NCBI RefSeq assembly: GCF_000723185.1
Contig: NZ_CBTY010000009.1
Span: forward strand, 1 to 64,000
Direction of reading: 5' to 3'
Length of the DNA: 64,000 nucleotides
Origin: Candidatus Nitrosotenuis uzonensis
GTDB lineage: Archaea; Thermoproteota; Nitrososphaeria; Nitrososphaerales; Nitrosopumilaceae
In this document: positions 1 through 7,045 of the stretch, one piece after another
Layout: each line of letters opens with the position of its first letter
Position numbering within the stretch: the stretch's first letter is position 1
The notes under the pieces: model-generated
The model's database searches: none
What the model saw: the letters and a program-made list of their open reading frames with translations, nothing else
Told to the model about the DNA's origin: nothing
Position numbers and translations under genes: made by a program

Positions 1-119
1 GTGGTTTTTGTTGTGGTTTTTGTTGTGGTTTTTGTTGTGGTTTTTGTTGTGGTTTTTGTTGTTGTGGTTTTTGTTGTTGTGGTTTTTGTTGTTTTTGTTG
101 TGGCTTTTGTTGTTTTTGT
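1..119 (-). repeat. 12-15 bp tandem repeat coding a Pro-Gln-Gln-Lys tail
   Basis: On the plus strand this reads as repeats of gtggtttttgtt, four exact copies at 1-48, followed by longer and imperfect variants. In the reading frame of the aldolase gene on the minus strand each unit encodes Pro-Gln-Gln-Lys, so this is coding DNA for a low-complexity, basic C-terminal tail. It continues beyond the left edge of the window, so its full copy number is unknown. Repeats of this kind change length easily by slippage. Confidence 0.9.
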
Positions 120-952
120 GGAAGTCTTGCAGTAAGAGGCTGTGAATTTCTATTGTTTTGAGGATATTCTTTACAAAGTTTTTTGAACAAGTCGTATGCT
201 TGATTCAGGTTATAATTGGAATGAACTATCGCGCGTACGGCTCTGATCATAGGTATTGGGAATTGTGATTGCCAAATATTGCGTCCCATGTCAACTCCTG
301 CAGCACCTGCTTTAAGCGCATTGTATGTCAATGCTAGTGCGTCACGTTCAGGCAGTTTAGGTCCTCCTGCAATGATTACAGGAACTGGACAGCTGTTTAC
401 CACTTTCTCAAAATTGTCACAATAGTACGTCTTGACCATATGTGCACCAAATTCGGCGGCGATTCTGCATGAAAGCGATAAGTATCGTGCGTCACGCTTT
501 TCAAGTTCTTTACCAACTGCTGTCACTGCTAGAACTGGTAAACCGTATTCTTCTGCTTCATTTACCAGATTTCCAAGGCCCACCAAGGAATTGTGTTCGT
601 ATTTTGCGCCTACAAATATTGACATAGCAAGAGCGCTTGCGTTTATTCTTATGGCATCTTTTATGCTAGTAGTTATTTTTTCATTAGATAGATCTTCTCC
701 AATTATGCTAGAGCCTCCAGAGACTCGTAGTACTATTGGAACAGGATATGTAGCGTCAACAGATGTCCTCACTACACCTCGTGTAACCATCAACGAATCA
801 CAGTACTTTAAGAGCGGTGCAATTGTCTTTCGTGGAACCTCAAGCTTCTCTGTAGGCCCAAGAAAATAGCCATGATCTACGGCAAGCATAACTCCACGAT
901 TGTTCTGCGGTTTGATTATACTTGAAATTCTGTTTTTTAAACCCCAATCCAT
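1..952 (-). CDS. LsrF-like class I (DhnA-family) aldolase/thiolase with PQQK tail, 3' end outside window
   Basis: The gene reads open from an ATG at 952 to the window edge, so the C-terminus is missing. The start MDWGLKNR, the AVDHGYFLGPTE block, AEFGAHMVKTYY and GVDMGRNIWQ match the LsrF branch of the class I aldolase family, which includes the 3-hydroxy-5-phosphonooxypentane-2,4-dione thiolase of AI-2 breakdown. The Asp-His pair and the Schiff-base Lys of MVKTYY are present. The catalytic domain ends near residue 265 and is followed by the Pro-Gln-Gln-Lys tail, which the bacterial enzyme lacks. It lies 107 bases behind a zinc alcohol dehydrogenase on the same strand and may share a pathway with it. 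The true substrate in archaea is not shown by the sequence; a sugar-phosphate aldolase role is equally possible. Confidence 0.85.
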   Translation of the reverse strand, partial: MDWGLKNRISSIIKPQNNRGVMLAVDHGYFLGPTEKLEVPRKTIAPLLKYCDSLMVTRGVVRTSVDATYPVPIVLRVSGGSSIIGEDLSNEKITTSIKDAIRINASALAMSIFVGAKYEHNSLVGLGNLVNEAEEYGLPVLAVTAVGKELEKRDARYLSLSCRIAAEFGAHMVKTYYCDNFEKVVNSCPVPVIIAGGPKLPERDALALTYNALKAGAAGVDMGRNIWQSQFPIPMIRAVRAIVHSNYNLNQAYDLFKKLCKEYPQNNRNSQPLTARLPQKQQKPQQKQQKPQQQKPQQQKPQQKPQQKPQQKPQQKP

Positions 953-1059
953 ATGTATCGCATTTGGGAAATTTTGGACCCTTCTTAATCTTTTCTCAAG
1001 CAGGTTCTGTCAAATTTTGGCTTGATTCACGAATAAAATAACACAGATGCGTCATAGGT

Positions 1060-2085
1060 CTAACTATGAATAATGATCTTCATGGCGTTCTGACCAGTAT
1101 GGGCATGTTCAAATGCTTTTTGTGATTCTGCAAGAGAATATCGATGGGTAATTAGCTTTTTTACATCAACTTTACCGGTCGCGATTAGTTCTAATGCTTG
1201 TTTGGTGTCAATGTCAGACGCTGCGTATGTCGGAACCAATGTGAGTTCTTTTGCATAAATGATACTCATATCAATGTTCATAGTGGCTCCTTTTGTTGGC
1301 ACACCAAACAGTATAATCGTGCCTCCTTTTCTTGTGCATGCAATAGCATCTGTTATAGCGCCAAGATGGCTAGTGGCAATTATCGATACGTCCACTCCAT
1401 GCCCCTGAGTATTTGACGTTAGGGTTTCAATCGAGTTTTCACTACCTGATTTTAATGGTAACGCACCAAGCTGCCTTGCAAAGTCCAATCTAAAGTCATT
1501 TACATCAAAGCAAAAAACTTGAGAAAATCCATTTGACTGTGCGATCATAGCATGCATCACTCCAGTTGGACCAGTACCGAATATGGCAGCTGAATCGCCA
1601 AGCCTATGCGAAAATTTATTCCAGGCCCGAACACAGCATGCCAAAGGCTCTATCATCGCTGCCTCATCAAATGACATATGATCCGGGATTTTCAATACCC
1701 CACCATGAGATACATTCCATTCAGGCACGATATATTCTTCTGACAGTCCGCATGGATTCAAGTTACTATCAGAATATCTCTGACACATTGTCTCATTACC
1801 ATGAACACAAAAATGGCATGAATAGCAAGGTACATGATGATGTGTGAAGACTCTATCTCCTACCTTGAATTCACTAATCTTATCACCCACAGCAATTATT
1901 ATTCCAGCAGGTTCGTGTCCAAGGCGCATTGATGGTTGTCCGTATTTGCCAAACACCTTTTCAACGTCAGAACCGCATATCCCACAAGATTGCATTTTTA
2001 CCAATATCTCACCAGGGGCAAGTTTCGATATTGTTGATTCTACAACTTCAACGCTTGAAGGGCCTTTTACGAATGCTGTTTTCAT
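1060..2085 (-). CDS. zinc-dependent medium-chain alcohol/sorbitol dehydrogenase
   Basis: This 341-residue protein belongs to the medium-chain dehydrogenase/reductase family, soluble NAD(P)-dependent alcohol or polyol dehydrogenases. The catalytic zinc site is visible as CGICGSD near residue 36 followed by GHE near 60. The structural zinc loop is CYSCHFCVHGNETMC (four cysteines) near residues 90-105. The nucleotide-binding loop FGTGPTG is near residue 170. Length is normal. It is upstream of the LsrF-like aldolase and probably in one transcript with it, which suggests oxidation of a hydroxylated intermediate that the aldolase then cleaves or condenses (inference). The substrate cannot be read from the sequence. 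Confidence 0.88.
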   Translation of the reverse strand: MKTAFVKGPSSVEVVESTISKLAPGEILVKMQSCGICGSDVEKVFGKYGQPSMRLGHEPAGIIIAVGDKISEFKVGDRVFTHHHVPCYSCHFCVHGNETMCQRYSDSNLNPCGLSEEYIVPEWNVSHGGVLKIPDHMSFDEAAMIEPLACCVRAWNKFSHRLGDSAAIFGTGPTGVMHAMIAQSNGFSQVFCFDVNDFRLDFARQLGALPLKSGSENSIETLTSNTQGHGVDVSIIATSHLGAITDAIACTRKGGTIILFGVPTKGATMNIDMSIIYAKELTLVPTYAASDIDTKQALELIATGKVDVKKLITHRYSLAESQKAFEHAHTGQNAMKIIIHS

Positions 2086-2213
2086 GTGTGATTTTTACCA
2101 GATCTGTGCTATATTTACATTGACTGATTTTTGACGGTTCGTAAAAAAAATTAAACATTCCGTTCAGATCGAACATAAAATCGATTATTATCAAAATCAA
2201 TTCACTGTACTCA

Positions 2214-2921
2214 ATGTCACGGTGGGATAGTTCCAATTATGAGGGATTTGATGAGGAAGAAGAATCAAGATTGCTTAAGAAATTTTATGATTATGCAGAA
2301 ATTGAGAAGAAAGAATCCGAGAGACGTCGATTTCTAGAAGTTTCCGATAAGAAAAGACCTAGCATATGGGGAAATCGTTTTGTTGTATCTGCCATCATCC
2401 AGAGCTCAATAATAACAGGTTTGACAGTTTCGCTCATTTTAATGCAAGTAATGTTTTCAGACATCAGCATAATTCAATTCCTATCACTATCACTTGATGG
2501 TCCTGCCAAATGGTTCTTTTTCGGATACTTTATGTATATCACACTAGTCGTAGCAATAGCTATTACTGCAATATTCTATAATCATTTAGAATCAAATTTA
2601 GACCGTCCAATTCGGGGTGCAAAGAACTATTTGGTATGGATTCATCTGATTGGAACGAATGTAGGCGGGGCGGCAACCACGATTTTGTTAATAATCACTG
2701 GCTTTGTAGGGGCAGGGTTTACAAATTCAATAACAGGTGTGACAAATATGCAAGAAACAATAATCGAGACAGTAAAGATGCCGATCATGTCATTTGCCGT
2801 GTTGTTTGCCGCAGGAATAATTTGTGGTGGTATTGCGTATATTGGAACCTACGTAAATACGAAAAGAGGGCCTAAGTTAGATAAGAACAAATTTGAGGAT
2901 GCAAAATACGATAGACTTTAG
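2214..2921 (+). CDS. conserved multi-spanning membrane protein, unknown function
   Basis: I do not recognise this 235-residue protein. It has a charged, soluble N-terminal 50 residues rich in Glu, Lys and Arg, then four hydrophobic segments at about residues 59-82, 100-124, 140-166 and 187-212, and a short basic-acidic tail. The start ATG lies about 130 bases from the divergent dehydrogenase gene, and no strong Shine-Dalgarno sequence is visible, so a leaderless message is likely. The stop overlaps the stop region of the convergent ATP synthase F gene by four bases. No catalytic motif is evident. Confidence 0.7.
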   Translation: MSRWDSSNYEGFDEEEESRLLKKFYDYAEIEKKESERRRFLEVSDKKRPSIWGNRFVVSAIIQSSIITGLTVSLILMQVMFSDISIIQFLSLSLDGPAKWFFFGYFMYITLVVAIAITAIFYNHLESNLDRPIRGAKNYLVWIHLIGTNVGGAATTILLIITGFVGAGFTNSITGVTNMQETIIETVKMPIMSFAVLFAAGIICGGIAYIGTYVNTKRGPKLDKNKFEDAKYDRL

Positions 2922-3238
2922 ACGCCCAAGATTGTCTTGAGCATCTTTCTGTAATCAACTTCTTGCTTGGCCGAGCCAGCTGATGGAAGCGAGAATATCA
3001 GGGGCTTTGATTTGGTCGCACGTAGTTTTGTAAGATCCATGTTAATAGGAGTTGAAATATCTTCACTTACAAGCACCAACCCCACATCCGGATCATCAGA
3101 TAATTTTTTTATCTCGGAAAATGCGGTTTGTGGATTGTCTGCTATAATACCTTGAACGCCAGCAAGTTGAAAGGACGTCACGAATATTCGACTTCCAACT
3201 GTTACTATTTTCACACTTGTGCATGTTTCAGGTACCAA
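2918..3238 (-). CDS. atpF: A-type ATP synthase subunit F
   Basis: The 106-residue product has the compact Rossmann-like fold signature of the central-stalk F subunit of archaeal/vacuolar ATPases: VKIVTVGSR at the start of strand one, LAGVQGIIADNPQTAF, then VGLVLVSEDIS and a C-terminal segment with KPLIFSLPS. F subunits couple rotation between the A3B3 head and the D-subunit shaft. Length is typical. The other A-ATPase genes are not adjacent, which differs from the usual archaeal operon. The first eight residues before VKIV could be an over-extension, but no better in-frame start is evident. Confidence 0.8.
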   Translation of the reverse strand: MVPETCTSVKIVTVGSRIFVTSFQLAGVQGIIADNPQTAFSEIKKLSDDPDVGLVLVSEDISTPINMDLTKLRATKSKPLIFSLPSAGSAKQEVDYRKMLKTILGV

Positions 3239-3296
3239 TTTAACCGTTTTTCCAACTCAGAAACATTGATTTAACATCATTTGATATCAATCGCAG

Positions 3297-3593
3297 ATGT
3301 CACAAATAGACACGACAAAAGATGTCTATCTTTTTGTTCATGGGAGAATGGATCTGCTTCAGAAATCAGTTGATGCCCTAATAGCAAACGGATTCCAACG
3401 TGAAAAAATAGTCACTGCGGTACCAAATAAAGTAGGTAGTGTAGGAGATTACATGGCAATGTTGTGGATGCCTCCCAACCCAGATCATATCAAGATACAA
3501 AAAATAACCAAAGTGGAACCGGCCGAACCGGTCGGCATGATTGGGTTATGGAAAGGAGTAACAAAAGAAGACATACTCAAAATACAGATCTGA
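3297..3593 (+). CDS. conserved hypothetical protein, 98 aa
   Basis: I do not recognise a family. The protein is small, soluble and mixed alpha/beta (YLFVHGRMDLLQKSVDALIANGF, then KIVTAVPNK and a proline-rich middle with MLWMPPNPDHIKIQK). It has no cysteines or transmembrane segment. The ATG is preceded by a run with TATA-like character (ttgatttaacatcatttgat), and it is divergent from the ATP synthase F gene, so it probably has its own leaderless promoter. Codon use is like that of its neighbours. Confidence 0.65.
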   Translation: MSQIDTTKDVYLFVHGRMDLLQKSVDALIANGFQREKIVTAVPNKVGSVGDYMAMLWMPPNPDHIKIQKITKVEPAEPVGMIGLWKGVTKEDILKIQI

Positions 3594-3668
3594 AAATACC
3601 CACATCTGAAATGATGAGTTAACATTGTAGAACAAAGGTTATAAACCAATAATTTTTTTTCAGCTTTG

Positions 3669-3863
3669 ATGACAATAAAACTTTCATGTAATGACTATGG
3701 ATTTGAGTGTGGTTTTGTTCTGGAAGGACAGAAAAGCTTGTCATTAATAAAGAAACTCAGAGACCACTTTGAAAGTGAACATGGAATAGACTACTCGGTG
3801 GATGCCATAATACAAATGATAGTCAACAAGGGTCATTCCAGAGACTCTATAAAAAATGAATAG
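3669..3863 (+). CDS. DUF1059-like small protein
   Basis: The 64-residue product carries a cysteine pair in the form SCNDYGFECGF near the N-terminus, followed by a helix with HFESEHGID and a final helix DAIIQMIVNKG. That arrangement is characteristic of DUF1059 proteins, whose function is unknown. An in-frame TTG lies one codon upstream; I prefer the ATG at 3669. A TATA-like AT-rich tract ending in a run of T lies just upstream. It is convergent with the SWIM zinc-finger gene. Confidence 0.65.
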   Translation: MTIKLSCNDYGFECGFVLEGQKSLSLIKKLRDHFESEHGIDYSVDAIIQMIVNKGHSRDSIKNE

Positions 3864-3870
3864 TAAGAAA

Positions 3871-4167
3871 TTACAATTCTGCAAGAAGGCTTTTTAAAAA
3901 ATCATAGTACTCTGAATCTGAGAATGTGATCACTTCTATGTTATTTGCCCGATTTGCTTCTTTTATTGAATCAAGATGATAGCACATCTTCTTGTTCTTT
4001 AATCTGCCAAAATAATATCCTTCACATGAGCAATAGTCAAGATCAGGATCAATCCAATATTCTTTTCCCATTCCCACTATTGTCCATATCTGTCTCCTGC
4101 TAGGTGCAAAAATGTGTAGTTTTACTCTTTTTTCTGATATGATGATGTCCTTTTTGTCTTTGCCCAC
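3871..4167 (-). CDS. SWIM-type zinc finger protein
   Basis: This 98-residue protein has the SWIM zinc-binding pattern C-x-C-xn-C-x-H: DYCSCEGYYFGRLKNKKMCYH, at about residues 44-65. SWIM domains bind DNA or protein, and stand-alone archaeal versions are common. Upstream are two beta strands (VKLHIFAPS, IWTIVGMGKEYWID) and downstream a helix with KEANRANNIEVITFSD. It is divergent from the metallophosphoesterase gene and separated from it by about 30 bases. The partner is unknown. Confidence 0.75.
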   Translation of the reverse strand: MGKDKKDIIISEKRVKLHIFAPSRRQIWTIVGMGKEYWIDPDLDYCSCEGYYFGRLKNKKMCYHLDSIKEANRANNIEVITFSDSEYYDFLKSLLAEL

Positions 4168-4198
4168 AAGAATTTAATGTTAAACGAACTCTATATTT

Positions 4199-4951
4199 TT
4201 GGTGGCAACAACTAGGCCAATACCATCAAAACCAGCACTGATGTTAGAAGGAACAAGAAAATATTTGATTGTTACTGACATGCACATAGGTTTTGAAGCA
4301 GAACTGGCTCAGAAAAAAATCTTTGTGGGTAGAAATACAATACTGCAGGAACTGTTAGACGAGATGCATGACATCATCAAATCGCAAAAACCAGATGAGG
4401 TCATACTCTTAGGTGATATCAAATCAAGTATAAGCAGAATTTCAAATAACGAGTGGGACGAGGTTCCCAAATTTTTAAAGGAATTAAGCAATATGGCCGA
4501 CGTTTCCATCATACCAGGAAATCATGATGGTAATATACAGCAGCTTATTCCAGAAAATATCAATCTAATAAGCTCAGCAGGCATGATAATTGAGAATACG
4601 TTATTAACACATGGGCATACATTGCCATCAGAAAACTTTGCAGAAGTAGATAAAATAATCATAGGTCATGTTCACCCTGTCTTCTTTGACGAGAATTCAA
4701 TCCTCAATGGCCAGCAAATATGGATTTCGTTGAAAACAAAAAAAGAAAACTTGTTTCCATCAAAGAGTGGTCAGCTTGAAATCATCATAGTTCCTTCTTT
4801 TAACAGATATTTTTATGCGACTAAGAAAACACAGTATAGAAAATCGATTTCTCCCATAATAGAAAAGATCCGAAGTTCAGTATCTGCCAAGCTTGTCACG
4901 TTAGATGGTACCATAATTGGCGATGAATCGTTATTACCGCAAGTTTTATGA
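4199..4951 (+). CDS. archaeal metallophosphoesterase (calcineurin-like)
   Basis: The 250-residue protein has the metal-binding motifs of calcineurin-like phosphoesterases in order: VTDMHIGFE (D-x-H), LLGDIK (GD), IIPGNHDGN (GNHD), LLTHGH and IIGHVHP (H-x-H). This is the archaeal family related to SbcD/YfcE, often annotated only as a phosphoesterase acting on nucleotides or nucleic acid. The first in-frame start is TTG at 4199, with GTG at 4202 as the alternative. The C-terminal third (NRYFYATKK onward) is less conserved in type. It lies next to a possible nuclease on the other strand. Confidence 0.8.
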   Translation: MVATTRPIPSKPALMLEGTRKYLIVTDMHIGFEAELAQKKIFVGRNTILQELLDEMHDIIKSQKPDEVILLGDIKSSISRISNNEWDEVPKFLKELSNMADVSIIPGNHDGNIQQLIPENINLISSAGMIIENTLLTHGHTLPSENFAEVDKIIIGHVHPVFFDENSILNGQQIWISLKTKKENLFPSKSGQLEIIIVPSFNRYFYATKKTQYRKSISPIIEKIRSSVSAKLVTLDGTIIGDESLLPQVL

Positions 4952-4962
4952 GTAGTTTAAAG

Positions 4963-5352
4963 TCAGAAGCCTATTACGTGTATGTTTTTTCTGCTGTCTA
5001 GTTTGTAATCACGCAAAGTCTGAGGAATTTTGGACTCGCATTCATGTGGAACAGCAATAAAAAGAGGTAATTTTACACGTTCGGATTTCCCACTTTTCAT
5101 CAACTTGTTTGAAAAGTCTTCAAACTGTTCTCTTGTTGTTTGCTCTACAAGCTCAGAACATGTTTTTACCTCTCCAATGTAGCCAAGTTGATTCTGACGG
5201 TCAAATGCAATAATGTCTGGAGCATGTCTGTTAATCACAAACGGTTTTTCATACCCATCATAATTTGCGTACTGAATTTCAAGCCCGTTGCTAGTGAAAT
5301 GATCAATTAGACTCTTAACTAGCGATGTATGGTCTTGTCGCGATTTTGGCAT
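4963..5352 (-). CDS. PD-(D/E)XK nuclease-like protein
   Basis: From the ATG at 5352 the product is about 129 residues. It shows the core of the restriction-endonuclease fold: HAPDIIAFD followed by GYIGEVKTC, which gives the catalytic Asp and E-x-K on adjacent strands, and a later strand LPLFIAVPHEC. Such small proteins may be archaeal resolvase-like or orphan endonucleases. I chose 5352 rather than the longer frame start at 5424 because an AAGGT Shine-Dalgarno element lies about seven bases upstream and the extra residues look non-coding. No methylase is adjacent, so a restriction system is unlikely. Confidence 0.6.
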   Translation of the reverse strand: MPKSRQDHTSLVKSLIDHFTSNGLEIQYANYDGYEKPFVINRHAPDIIAFDRQNQLGYIGEVKTCSELVEQTTREQFEDFSNKLMKSGKSERVKLPLFIAVPHECESKIPQTLRDYKLDSRKNIHVIGF

Positions 5353-5456
5353 GCATTTACCTTGCACGATGTCTAATAATTGTTGGCATGAAGAAAACAA
5401 CGTCAAAATTCGATATAAATACAATCATTCTTATTGAGTGTACATATGAGCTAATC

Positions 5457-5606
5457 ATGTCATACGACAGAAAATTGTACCCGTGTACTTGTTCTGACTG
5501 CGGTAAACAGTCCGAGGTACCTTTTGAACCAAAACCAGACAGACCAGTCTATTGTAGAGAGTGTTTTCCAAAGCACCAAAAACCACGATTTCAGAGAAGA
5601 TATTAA
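5457..5606 (+). CDS. small CxxC-x17-CxxC zinc-binding protein (copy 1)
   Basis: This 49-residue protein contains CSDC, exactly 17 residues, then CREC, which fits the CxxC-x17-CxxC zinc-ribbon family of small archaeal and bacterial proteins. The N-terminus is MSYDRKLYPC and the tail is basic (KPRFQRRY), which suggests nucleic acid binding. A second, closely similar gene lies at 63580-63723. I prefer the ATG at 5457 because homology to the second copy begins at once; the frame is open further upstream but looks non-coding. The role is unknown. Confidence 0.8.
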   Translation: MSYDRKLYPCTCSDCGKQSEVPFEPKPDRPVYCRECFPKHQKPRFQRRY

Positions 5607-5681
5607 CATTAAACAATATTTTTACTGAATTTTTATTTTTTAATGCAAAAGAGCAAAATAGTATACGAGCACAGTACAACT

Positions 5682-6116
5682 ATGTTCAAACACATTTTAG
5701 TAGTTTTTGTAGGGCCTAAAATAAAAGCAAAATCATTTCTTGTAGGACTGGGGATCGCTAAAAAGTTCAACTCTAATATTTTTGCTGTCGATTGTGTGTA
5801 TAAACACCCGCCACGATTTCACTTCTTTGAAACTAAAGCAGACAAAGAAAGTGTTGCCAAACAAAAGGCAAAATCATTAGAATCCCTCAAAAAATTGCAA
5901 ACGTTTGCCAATAACGCGAATGTGCAGGTCACTACCAAGCTCGTGCTAACTGATGCAATAACTGACTGGGTCACAGACTATGTAAAATCAAACAGGATAG
6001 ACCTGCTAATAATGGATTACCCTCATGAACCACAATATGACATAGACCTTTCTGCAGATATCATACGGGCAATACTTGAAAAAGTAAGCGTTCCTGTTCT
6101 CTCGCTTAGAGATTAG
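5682..6116 (+). CDS. universal stress protein (UspA family)
   Basis: The product has the Usp alpha/beta nucleotide-binding fold: FKHILVVFVGP at strand one, IFAVDCVYKHPP at strand two, a long helix, VQVTTKLVLTDA, then IDLLIMDYPHE and the end VPVLSLRD. The canonical G-x2-G-x9-G-S ATP-binding loop is not present; PHEPQYDIDLSADI takes its place, so it may not bind ATP. I chose the ATG at 5682 because strand one begins there; an alternative ATG at 5643 adds 13 residues and lies directly behind a T-rich tract that could be a leaderless promoter. Confidence 0.75.
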   Translation: MFKHILVVFVGPKIKAKSFLVGLGIAKKFNSNIFAVDCVYKHPPRFHFFETKADKESVAKQKAKSLESLKKLQTFANNANVQVTTKLVLTDAITDWVTDYVKSNRIDLLIMDYPHEPQYDIDLSADIIRAILEKVSVPVLSLRD

Positions 6117-6130
6117 ACAGACTGCACTTG

Positions 6131-6796
6131 TCAACTAACCCAGCCACGCTCAAGTAGTTTGGCTTTTGTTCCCGGTTTCATACACGAGGGATTTCCATTG
6201 CTAGTCTTTATAGCGATGACAAAGCCTTCCTTGCAAGTAATATCTTCAGGAGCGATTCCAGCCCGCATCTGCTTTAGCGGCGGTAGAGATTTCAGATGAT
6301 CTTGATTGTTTGTCACAGGAGGAATTATTGGGGTGCTTTGTTGGCCTATTTCCATTAAAACAGAATCAATCCATCCACTTTCATAATAATTTCCTTCATC
6401 ATCAGTTCCAGCAAAATACACACTGATGAATATATTATTGAGATAGAATTCCGAATCAACAGTAATTGCATTTGTGATTGTTCCAGTACTACCACGAGTA
6501 AGTCGGTCGATGGAACCTTCTTCTATTCTTACAAAAGAGGTTACACTCTCAGGATAAAAAGAAAATATTGGCTTGGCGTTAAATATTTCATTAGGCCCTA
6601 CATCATATTGTATGTTTATCTGAAAAATTGATGAATTGTCAAGCTGTGTCGATGCAAGACTTTCAAACTCAGATGAGCCATAAAAGAGATTTTCTGTTGC
6701 GTGTGCATATGGTAGCAAACCATACAGATATTCTCCAGTAGTAAGTCCAGCTACCGATGTTATCATCACCATGAAAACAAGTAAGGCGTATTTCAA
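6131..6796 (-). CDS. secreted protein with thaumarchaeal C-terminal CKEG...C repeat domain
   Basis: The 221-residue product starts with a signal peptide or anchor (LLVFMVMITSVAG) and has a mostly beta extracellular body. The C-terminal 45 residues (GIAPEDITCKEGF ... PSCMKPGTKAKLLERGW) form a motif with two cysteines that recurs at the end of many exported thaumarchaeal proteins (established from memory of such genomes). The motif is probably a cell-surface or disulphide-closed module. Codon use is ordinary. No enzymatic motif is seen. The gene lies behind the RNA candidate at 6.85 kb on the minus strand. Confidence 0.75.
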   Translation of the reverse strand: MKYALLVFMVMITSVAGLTTGEYLYGLLPYAHATENLFYGSSEFESLASTQLDNSSIFQINIQYDVGPNEIFNAKPIFSFYPESVTSFVRIEEGSIDRLTRGSTGTITNAITVDSEFYLNNIFISVYFAGTDDEGNYYESGWIDSVLMEIGQQSTPIIPPVTNNQDHLKSLPPLKQMRAGIAPEDITCKEGFVIAIKTSNGNPSCMKPGTKAKLLERGWVS

Positions 6797-6854
6797 AGCG
6801 CAATTAGAAATGCATTCAATATTTGATAAATCCTTCTAATCATTTGTATGAAAG

Positions 6855-6916
6855 TGAGGGACTCGCCAGAGGTTGAAGAGCAGTGTTAAGACTCTGGCGA
6901 GTGGTCGTCGCCCTCA
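6855..6916. ncRNA. structured RNA candidate (nested inverted repeats)
   Basis: In the 249-base gap between carB and the secreted-protein gene, an exact 11-bp inverted repeat (actcgccagag at 6861-6871, ctctggcgagt at 6892-6902) encloses a 20-base loop. It is itself enclosed by a 6-bp pair (tgaggg 6855-6860 with ccctca 6911-6916), with a one-sided 8-base bulge. The DNA is much more GC-rich than the surrounding gap. Read on the minus strand, a TATA-like tttaaa lies at 6959-6964, about 25 bases before a possible start near 6935. On the plus strand, gatttt follows the helix. Orientation, product and function are unresolved; a processed ncRNA or a carB 3' structure both fit. Confidence 0.5.
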
Positions 6917-7045
6917 GATTTTCTGTACGATCCGTGAGCAAATACTGTAATTATCGGCTTTAAATGGTTTGAAAATAACGTACCCGTCTGTGTTTTTTTG
7001 AGCTCATGTGTAGTTGCATGTATTGAAGTGCATATTCAATAACAT

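Noticed and set aside
1-119. CRISPR-like or satellite repeat at the left edge
   Set aside because: The repeats have no spacers and read through in frame as the aldolase C-terminal tail.
4963-5352. Restriction-modification system
   Set aside because: Only a nuclease-like fold is seen; there is no methyltransferase or specificity gene nearby.
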